In this document: piece after piece, positions 58,662-64,000 of the stretch | Layout of the letters: each line of letters begins with the position of its first letter | How positions within the stretch are numbered: the stretch's first letter is position 1 | Source of the DNA: Bacteroidales bacterium UBA1410 | Lineage (GTDB): Bacteria; Bacteroidota; Bacteroidia; Bacteroidales; Dysgonomonadaceae | Direction of reading: 5' to 3' | DNA: 64,000 nucleotides | Assembly: GCA_002305015.1 (NCBI GenBank) | Contig: DBPW01000014.1 | Coordinates: 21,041 to 85,040, forward strand | Notes under the pieces: model-generated | Seen by the model: only the letters and a program-made list of their open reading frames with translations | Database searches by the model: none | What the model was told of the DNA's origin: nothing | Program-made: the position numbers and the translations under genes

Positions 58662-61600
58662 TTATTTTGCTTCCTTTTTTGCTTTAAGCCATTCTCGTGC
58701 ATTTACAAATGCTTCCATCCAGGGTGTAACATCATGCTTACGGTATTCAAAAGGATAATACGCATTCTGCCAAGGAAAAATAGTTCGTTCGGGATGGGGC
58801 ATCATAGCCAGATGACGTCCGTCTTTGGAGCATACAGCGGCAGTAGCATAATCCGATCCGTTGGGATTACCCGGATATTCACTGTAAATATATTTCGCCG
58901 CAATGGCATATTCCGACTCCGACTCCGGCAGTTCAAAACGCCCTTCCCCATGAGCAACCCACACTCCCAGCTTATATCCTTCGAGCGATTTCAACATGAC
59001 CGACTCGTTTTTGGGAATTTCTACACTCACAAATGCAGATTCGAATTTATGGGAGATATTATGTTTCATCTTCGGATGAGCATCTCCCATTTCGGGATAT
59101 ACCAACCCGAGCTCCATCATGAGCTGACAGCCATTGCATATACCCAAACTCAAGGTATCTTGACGGGCATAGAAGTTTTTCAATGCTTTATTCGCTTTTT
59201 CATTATAAAGAAAAGCTCCTGCCCAACCTTTGGCAGAGCCCAGGACATCAGCATTGGAAAATCCTCCGCAAAATACGGCCATTTGAACATCTTCCAACGT
59301 TTCGCGCCCCGAAATGAGATCGGTCATATGCACATCCTTCACGTCAAAACCGGCAAGAAAAAGAGCATAGGCCATTTCACGTTCTCCGTTCGTGCCTTTT
59401 TCACGAATAATAGCCGCAGTGATTCCCGTTTTTTCTTTTCTGTCGGGATTCAATCCCAAATCATCAAATTTACCCGTGAAAGTAGCAGGAATTGCAAATT
59501 TTAAAGGCTGCTTCTTATAATTTTCATATCGTTCGTTTGCACAATATTCGCCACTTTGCTTGCGATCCAACAAATACGATGTTTTATACCATACGTCGCG
59601 CAGCTTTTCAATGTCGAATTCTTTGCCGAATCCATCTTTCTGAATGACAAGAGAACGCTCTTTTATCGGACGGGCAACTATAAAAGAAGCCACGCCATAA
59701 TCATTCAAGATTTTATCGACCAGATGGCGGTGTTTTACCTGAATGAGAACAGCCGGATTCTCGGCAAAAAGAATCTTGACAAGGTCTTCTTGATGTATCT
59801 TATCCAACCGAGCCTCCAATCCGCCTTTCGTGTTTGAAAAACACATTTCGAGCATAGCCGTAATCATTCCACCGGCCGAAATATCGTGCCCGGCCAAAAT
59901 TAATCCCCGATCAATAAGTTCTTGAATTGCAGCAAAGGCCTGTTTAAAATACTCGGCATCGGGTACCGTTGGCGCTTCATCGCCTACTTTGCCCATGGTT
60001 TGCGCAAATGCCGAACCCCCAAGTTTAAAGGTATCCGAAGAGAAAGCGATATAATAAATATAAGTCCCTTTGATATACGCCAATGCAGGAGAAACAATTT
60101 TGCGAATATTTTTCACCTCACCCGCAGCAGAAATAATCACGGTACCCGGAGCAAGGACTTTATCGTCGCCATATTTTTGCGTCATGGACAACGAGTCTTT
60201 TCCCGTCGGAATATTAATTCCCAACTTACAAACAAAATCCGAACAAGCCTCCACTGCCTTATATAAACGCGCATCTTCACCCGGATTACGACACGGCCAC
60301 ATCCAATTCGCACTAAGCGATACACTTTTTAATCCTTCGGTGAGCGGAGCAAAAACGATATTGGTTAACGCCTCGGCAACAGCCATCACCGACCCTGCAG
60401 CCGGGTCAATCAAAGCCACCTGAGGAGCATGACCAATGGAAGTAGCTATACCTTCTCTTCCTTTGTAATCGAGAGCAACCGCACCGAGGTCGCTCAGCGG
60501 AAGCTGAATTTTTCCCTGACATTGCTGACGTGCCACTTTACCCGTTACGGACCGATCGACTTTGTTGGTAAGCCAATCTTTGCAAGCAACTTCCTCCAAC
60601 TTCAGCACATTTTCAAGATAAGTATCCAGCTTTTCCACATCATATTCTACAGGAGCATATTTCTCTTCTATTGAGGTATCCTTCATAACGGTAACCGGTG
60701 GTTTTCCAAAGAAATCGCTCAGATCCATATCGATAGGACAAGTACCATCGGCTTGTACAAAAGTAAGGCGTTTGTTATCTGTCGTTTCACCAACTACATA
60801 CATCGGCGAACGTTCGCGCGACGAAATGCGCTCAAGACGCTCAATATCTTTTTGCTCGAAAAGCAACCCCATGCGTTCCTGACTCTCATTCCCGATAATT
60901 TCTTTCGCAGAGAGTGTTGGGTCCCCAATGGGCAGCTTATCCATTTCAATTCGGCCTCCGGTTTCCTCAACCAATTCTGAAAAACAATTTAAATGTCCTC
61001 CTGCGCCGTGATCATGAATGGAAACGATGGGATTTTCATCGGATTCCACCAGCGCACGAATAACATTCGATACGCGTTTCTGCATTTCGGGATTGGCACG
61101 TTGGACGGCATTCAACTCAATACCGGCCGAATACTCACCTGTATTCACCGATGAAACAGCTCCGCCACCCATGCCGATACGATAGTTGTCTCCGCCCAGC
61201 ATTACGATTTTTTCGCCGGGTTGCGGTTTACCCTTCAACGCATCGCGCTTGTTAGCATAACCGACACCTCCGGCAAGCATGATAACCTTATCGTAACCGA
61301 ATTTCTTATAATTTTCCGCATGTTCAAACGTCAACAACGATCCGCAAATCAGGGGTTGTCCAAATTTGTTCCCGAAATCGGATGCACCGTCAGATGCTTT
61401 AATCAGAATCTGCTCGGGAGTCCGGTAAAGCCATTTGCGGGGGGGGAGAGTGTTTTCCCATGGACGATCGTCCTCCAACCGTGGATACGAAGTCATGTAA
61501 ATGGCCGTACCGGCCAACGGAAGCGAGCCCTTACCACCGGCCAACCGGTCGCGAATTTCTCCACCTGTCCCGGTTGCAGCACCGTTAAATGGCTCTACTG

Positions 61601-62357
61601 TTGTGGGAAAATTATGTGTTTCGGCTTTCAGCGAAAGTACGCTGTCGATACCTTTTGTAAAGAAAAAATCGGGTTGTTCGGGATTGGCAGGAGCAAACTG
61701 CTCAATCGTTGGTCCTTCAATAAAAGCCACATTATCTTTATACGCTGAAACCAACTTATTGGGATTAACCCGAGAAGTCTTTTTGATGAGTTGAAAAAGT
61801 GAACTCTCTTTTTCTTCGCCATCAATAATAAATTTTCCATTGAAAATTTTGTGGCGGCAATGCTCTGAATTCACTTGAGAAAATCCGAAAACCTCGCTAT
61901 CGGTAAGTTTCCGGTTCATTTTCTTACTCAGTGCATTCAAATACGCAATCTCTTCATCACTCAAAGCTAGGCCTTCTTTCTCATTATAAGCAGCAATGTC
62001 ATCAATATAGATAATCGGGTCAGGTACTTTATCGATCGTAAAAATTTTCTGATCGAGTTTTTCGTACCTATGCTGCAACATCGGATCATATTCGCCGTCA
62101 TCATTTGCAGGAATAAATTCTTCGATGCGACCGATGCCCGTAATTCCCATGTTTTGTGTGATTTCCACGGCACACGTACTCCAGGGAGTAATCATTTCGC
62201 GTCGCGGACCTATAAATCGTTCGTCAATCTCAACAGAATCGAGTATTTCTGCATTCCCAAAGAGCCATTTCAAACGTTGCGCTGATTCCTCAGAAAAAGG
62301 AATGGAAGTATCGACAGCAATAATATGTCGGGAAGCTGTTCTGAAAAAAACGATCAT
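58662..62357 (-). CDS. purL: Phosphoribosylformylglycinamidine synthase, single-chain
   Basis: Fourth step of purine synthesis (FGAR to FGAM with glutamine and ATP). The large 1231-residue form contains the synthetase (about 1-970) and the glutamine amidotransferase domain in one chain, as in enterobacteria and many Bacteroidota. Motifs include the ATP-site KAETHNFPTTVEPFNGAATG, GAGGHLNCFSELVEE, and KDSLSMTQKY. The glutaminase nucleophile is Cys near 1072 in SLGICNGCQL, with the HPERT histidine/glutamate pair near 1195. First gene of a run with a thioesterase and dprA. A -7 box lies at 62406-62413, divergent from the LysE gene. Confidence 0.96.
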   Translation of the reverse strand: MIVFFRTASRHIIAVDTSIPFSEESAQRLKWLFGNAEILDSVEIDERFIGPRREMITPWSTCAVEITQNMGITGIGRIEEFIPANDDGEYDPMLQHRYEKLDQKIFTIDKVPDPIIYIDDIAAYNEKEGLALSDEEIAYLNALSKKMNRKLTDSEVFGFSQVNSEHCRHKIFNGKFIIDGEEKESSLFQLIKKTSRVNPNKLVSAYKDNVAFIEGPTIEQFAPANPEQPDFFFTKGIDSVLSLKAETHNFPTTVEPFNGAATGTGGEIRDRLAGGKGSLPLAGTAIYMTSYPRLEDDRPWENTLPPRKWLYRTPEQILIKASDGASDFGNKFGQPLICGSLLTFEHAENYKKFGYDKVIMLAGGVGYANKRDALKGKPQPGEKIVMLGGDNYRIGMGGGAVSSVNTGEYSAGIELNAVQRANPEMQKRVSNVIRALVESDENPIVSIHDHGAGGHLNCFSELVEETGGRIEMDKLPIGDPTLSAKEIIGNESQERMGLLFEQKDIERLERISSRERSPMYVVGETTDNKRLTFVQADGTCPIDMDLSDFFGKPPVTVMKDTSIEEKYAPVEYDVEKLDTYLENVLKLEEVACKDWLTNKVDRSVTGKVARQQCQGKIQLPLSDLGAVALDYKGREGIATSIGHAPQVALIDPAAGSVMAVAEALTNIVFAPLTEGLKSVSLSANWMWPCRNPGEDARLYKAVEACSDFVCKLGINIPTGKDSLSMTQKYGDDKVLAPGTVIISAAGEVKNIRKIVSPALAYIKGTYIYYIAFSSDTFKLGGSAFAQTMGKVGDEAPTVPDAEYFKQAFAAIQELIDRGLILAGHDISAGGMITAMLEMCFSNTKGGLEARLDKIHQEDLVKILFAENPAVLIQVKHRHLVDKILNDYGVASFIVARPIKERSLVIQKDGFGKEFDIEKLRDVWYKTSYLLDRKQSGEYCANERYENYKKQPLKFAIPATFTGKFDDLGLNPDRKEKTGITAAIIREKGTNGEREMAYALFLAGFDVKDVHMTDLISGRETLEDVQMAVFCGGFSNADVLGSAKGWAGAFLYNEKANKALKNFYARQDTLSLGICNGCQLMMELGLVYPEMGDAHPKMKHNISHKFESAFVSVEIPKNESVMLKSLEGYKLGVWVAHGEGRFELPESESEYAIAAKYIYSEYPGNPNGSDYATAAVCSKDGRHLAMMPHPERTIFPWQNAYYPFEYRKHDVTPWMEAFVNAREWLKAKKEAK

Positions 62358-62405
62358 TATTATTTACTTTTAGGTTGAAACACATGAATAAAACTGTTCG
62401 AAATG

Positions 62406-62413
62406 CAAAGTTA
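62406..62413 (-). promoter_or_regulatory. -7 box of purL
   Basis: TAACTTTG on the minus strand, about 50 bp before the purL ATG (62357), matches TAnnTTTG. No -33 TTTG at 20 bp. I see no purine riboswitch-like or other strong fold in the leader. Confidence 0.5.
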
Positions 62414-62449
62414 ATGAAAAGAGAACGAATATGAGAATTTAAATCTCTT

Positions 62450-62481
62450 TTTGTATGTAACGATAATTGCATGTATCTTTG
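62450..62481 (+). promoter_or_regulatory. Promoter of the LysE-family gene
   Basis: TTTG at 62450-62453, 20 bp, then TATCTTTG at 62474-62481 is a full match to the Bacteroidota promoter. It excludes translation starts upstream of 62482 and supports ATG 62508. Confidence 0.75.
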
Positions 62482-62507
62482 CCAAACGAAAACAGAGCAA
62501 TGGAAAA

Positions 62508-63137
62508 ATGTCATTAGGCGAAATCATCGTCAAAGGTTTTGTTATAGGATTATTCGTTGCTTCACCAATGGGCCCGATAAACATGCTGTGTATTCAGCGC
62601 ACATTAAACCGGGGTTGTCGGCACGGCTTTGCTACCGGGATGGGTGCCATGCTTTCCGATCTTGCCTATGCCCTTATCACGTTAATAGGAATGGGTATGG
62701 TCTCCGATTTTTTGTCTAAAAACGAAACAACAATCCAACTTGTGGGGAGCATTGTTTTATTGTTATTCGGATTCGGCGTATTCCGTTCAAATCCGTTGAA
62801 AGGATGGACACCACAACAAAAAATGGAAGAAACCCGTTATATAAAAGATTTTATTTCCTCTTTTCTACTTACTTTTTCCAACATAGCAATTATCCTCGTA
62901 TTCATCACCATGTATGCCCGCTTTCAATTCAATCCGCTAGCAGAAGGTACTTTTTCCGTAATAGCAGGAATTGTTTCAATAGCAGTGGGAGCGTTGTTGT
63001 GGTGGATTTTCATCATCCTGTTTGTTTCGCGACTTAGAAAATATTTTAACCGAAAAGGGCTGATCATGCTCAACCGCATTGTGGGGAGCATCTTGATGAT
63101 ATTCGGTTTAGGGGGAATCGGTACGATCATTTTCTGA
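62508..63137 (+). CDS. LysE-family amino-acid exporter
   Basis: A 209-residue inner-membrane protein of the LysE/RhtB exporter superfamily. Start ATG 62508 (MSLGEIIVKGFVIGLFVASP) follows a good promoter. The family signature appears as FVASPMGPINMLCIQRTLNRG at 16-36, shown here in two halves: FVASPMGPIN then MLCIQRTLNRG. About six transmembrane helices are apparent, with a short polar loop in the middle (NPLKGWTPQQKMEE). The exported compound is unknown; LysE relatives carry lysine, threonine or small metabolites. It stands alone, divergent from purL and convergent with the YfcE-type gene. Confidence 0.88.
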   Translation: MSLGEIIVKGFVIGLFVASPMGPINMLCIQRTLNRGCRHGFATGMGAMLSDLAYALITLIGMGMVSDFLSKNETTIQLVGSIVLLLFGFGVFRSNPLKGWTPQQKMEETRYIKDFISSFLLTFSNIAIILVFITMYARFQFNPLAEGTFSVIAGIVSIAVGALLWWIFIILFVSRLRKYFNRKGLIMLNRIVGSILMIFGLGGIGTIIF

Positions 63138-63219
63138 GCGATCTTCAATTCGTTACGTTTCGACTTCATCCCTTGTCTTTGTTTGGTTGTCGTAACAATC
63201 GTTGACTTTTTACCTGAAA

Positions 63220-63720
63220 CTAATTGTTTTTCCCAAGCTCAATCACTTCAAGATCGCGGATATCTCCCGCATCGAGCACAAACCGCAAAAGTGTTCTCAC
63301 CTGATGAATACCGTATTTCCCTGCGGCACCGGGATTCATACAGAGTATCTGTAATTTTTTATCGTATATTACCCGAAGAATATGCGAATGCCCACACACA
63401 AAGAGTTTAGGAGGATCGGCATGCAGGAGAGAGCGAACAGATGGATCGTATTTACCCGGATACCCTCCGATATGCGTCATCAACACATCCACATTCTCCA
63501 ACGTGAACCGAAGCTGTTGGGGATAAATATTGCGAATATAGTGATCATCAATATTGCCGTGCACGGCACGAAAAGGCTTTAGTGCTTCAAACCTGTTTGC
63601 CAATTCCAACGAACCGATATCTCCGGCATGCCATATTTCATCGCACTCGGCAAAATACGTTTCGTATCGCTCATCCCAATAATTATGCGTATCGGATAGT
63701 AAACCTATTTTCTTCATCAC
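63220..63720 (-). CDS. YfcE/MJ0936-type metallophosphoesterase
   Basis: A 166-residue single-domain calcineurin-like phosphoesterase. The metal motifs are complete: LSDTHN at 8-13 (D10, H12), HAGDIGS near 37-43, HGNIDDHY near 59-66, LMTHIGG near 78-84 and CGHSHI near 109-114. Members hydrolyse phosphodiesters in vitro, but physiological substrates are mostly unknown. ATG 63720 or the next ATG, 63717, is the start; a TAATTTTG box is found 17 bp upstream (63738-63745). It is divergent from ppk, 84 bp away, and convergent with the LysE gene. Confidence 0.9.
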   Translation of the reverse strand: MMKKIGLLSDTHNYWDERYETYFAECDEIWHAGDIGSLELANRFEALKPFRAVHGNIDDHYIRNIYPQQLRFTLENVDVLMTHIGGYPGKYDPSVRSLLHADPPKLFVCGHSHILRVIYDKKLQILCMNPGAAGKYGIHQVRTLLRFVLDAGDIRDLEVIELGKNN

Positions 63721-63737
63721 AAATTTTTTTATTCAAG

Positions 63738-63745
63738 CAAAATTA
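63738..63745 (-). promoter_or_regulatory. -7 box of the YfcE-type gene
   Basis: TAATTTTG on the minus strand, 17 bp before the start at 63720, matches TAnnTTTG; no -33 TTTG at 20 bp. Confidence 0.45.
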
Positions 63746-63770
63746 CTGTTTTTTATTGAAGTTATTTCGC

Positions 63771-63778
63771 TATTTTTG
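63771..63778 (+). promoter_or_regulatory. -7 box of ppk
   Basis: TATTTTTG, 26 bp before the ppk ATG at 63805, matches TAnnTTTG; the expected -33 position has no TTTG. Confidence 0.45.
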
Positions 63779-63804
63779 TACAAGACCTTTAAAACCATTC
63801 AGGT

Positions 63805-64000
63805 ATGGATGTTTCCAACTATCGATATTTTAACCGTGATTTAAGCTGGCTGTCGTTTAACTACCGGGTATTGCTCGAGGCAAAAGACGAGCGATTGCCG
63901 GTTTACGAGCGCATAAAATTTCTTTCCATTTATTCATCAAACCTTGAAGAATTCTACAAAATACGCGTATCGGGTTACCACAACACACTGCTGAAAAGCA
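63805..64000 (+). CDS. ppk1: Polyphosphate kinase, N-terminal fragment cut by the window edge
   Basis: Reversible synthesis of inorganic polyphosphate from ATP. Only 65 codons are present: MDVSNYRYFNRDLSWLSFN at the start, then the stretch RVLLEAKDERLPVYERIKF and SSNLEEFYKIRVSGY, which is the conserved N-terminal domain of the PPK1 family (FFNRELSWLxFNxRVLxEA pattern; the EFYxxRVxG motif is plain). Its partner YfcE-type phosphoesterase is divergent upstream. The rest of the gene lies beyond the window, so length and active site histidines are not visible. Confidence 0.92.
   Translation, partial: MDVSNYRYFNRDLSWLSFNYRVLLEAKDERLPVYERIKFLSIYSSNLEEFYKIRVSGYHNTLLKS

Noticed and set aside
1..64000. 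tRNA, rRNA, CRISPR, insertion sequence or prophage genes
   Set aside because: Looked for tRNA arms, repeat-spacer arrays, transposase and integrase motifs on both strands by eye and found none; tRNA-scan or repeat tools would be needed to be certain.

Overview
The window looks like a chromosomal core segment of a Bacteroidota (order Bacteroidales) genome, possibly Dysgonomonadaceae, though the family is only an impression. The signs are the TAnnTTTG -7 promoter box in front of many genes (sometimes with TTTG about 20 bp upstream), few clear Shine-Dalgarno sites, moderately AT-rich DNA, and gene types typical of the phylum: a MurF-Alr fusion, GT3-type glycogen synthase, DUF4954, DUF5063, GSCFA protein, tricorn-like S41 protease, exported isoaspartyl methyltransferase and FloA with NfeD. 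I found no rRNA, tRNA, CRISPR array, insertion sequence or prophage. Almost all the DNA is dense housekeeping coding sequence.

Layout. 1-3568 (minus) is a galactose operon: galM, a FucP/GluP-type sugar permease, and galK running off the left edge. 3899-6919 (minus) holds a CNNM/HlyC membrane protein, a sugar nucleotidyltransferase and an RluA-type pseudouridine synthase. 6995-8361 (minus) is fabG with a TetR regulator. 8413-8862 is a repeat-rich spacer with two tandem arrays of 11-bp period. 8863-11703 (plus) carries a TrpB2-type enzyme, then a structured leader ending in a strong terminator hairpin, then two half-size CHR transporters. 11896-17328 (plus) holds a malic enzyme/phosphotransacetylase fusion, an exported Pcm and a large spermidine-synthase-like membrane protein. 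17337-25911 (minus) holds topA and a CusA/CzcA-type metal efflux operon.

25958-34449 holds yigZ (minus), then a likely plus-strand operon: DUF1080 lipoprotein, TPR/beta-propeller protein, NfeD, FloA, nucleoside phosphorylase and an M16 protease. 34459-40585 (minus) holds murF-alr, a GSCFA protein, a probable small RNA, and an overlapping operon DUF5063 - DEDDy exonuclease - rlmI. 40742-45084 (minus) is glycogen metabolism (GT3 synthase and phosphorylase). mfd (plus) follows, then the tricorn-like protease, cysK-cysE and a DUF4954 protein (minus). 55909-62357 (minus) holds recA, dprA, a thioesterase and purL. The right end has a LysE exporter (plus), a YfcE-type phosphodiesterase (minus) and the start of ppk (plus).

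The least explained DNA is non-coding: the leader before the CHR pair (promoter at 10285-10316, three-way-junction element near 10412-10445, terminator at 10523-10565), the small transcription unit at 38055-38126 on the minus strand, the 11-bp-period arrays at 8487-8526 and 8621-8708, and two perfect inverted repeats lying on predicted transcription starts (8372-8388 and 26857-26871). No obviously new multi-gene defence or biosynthetic system is visible.
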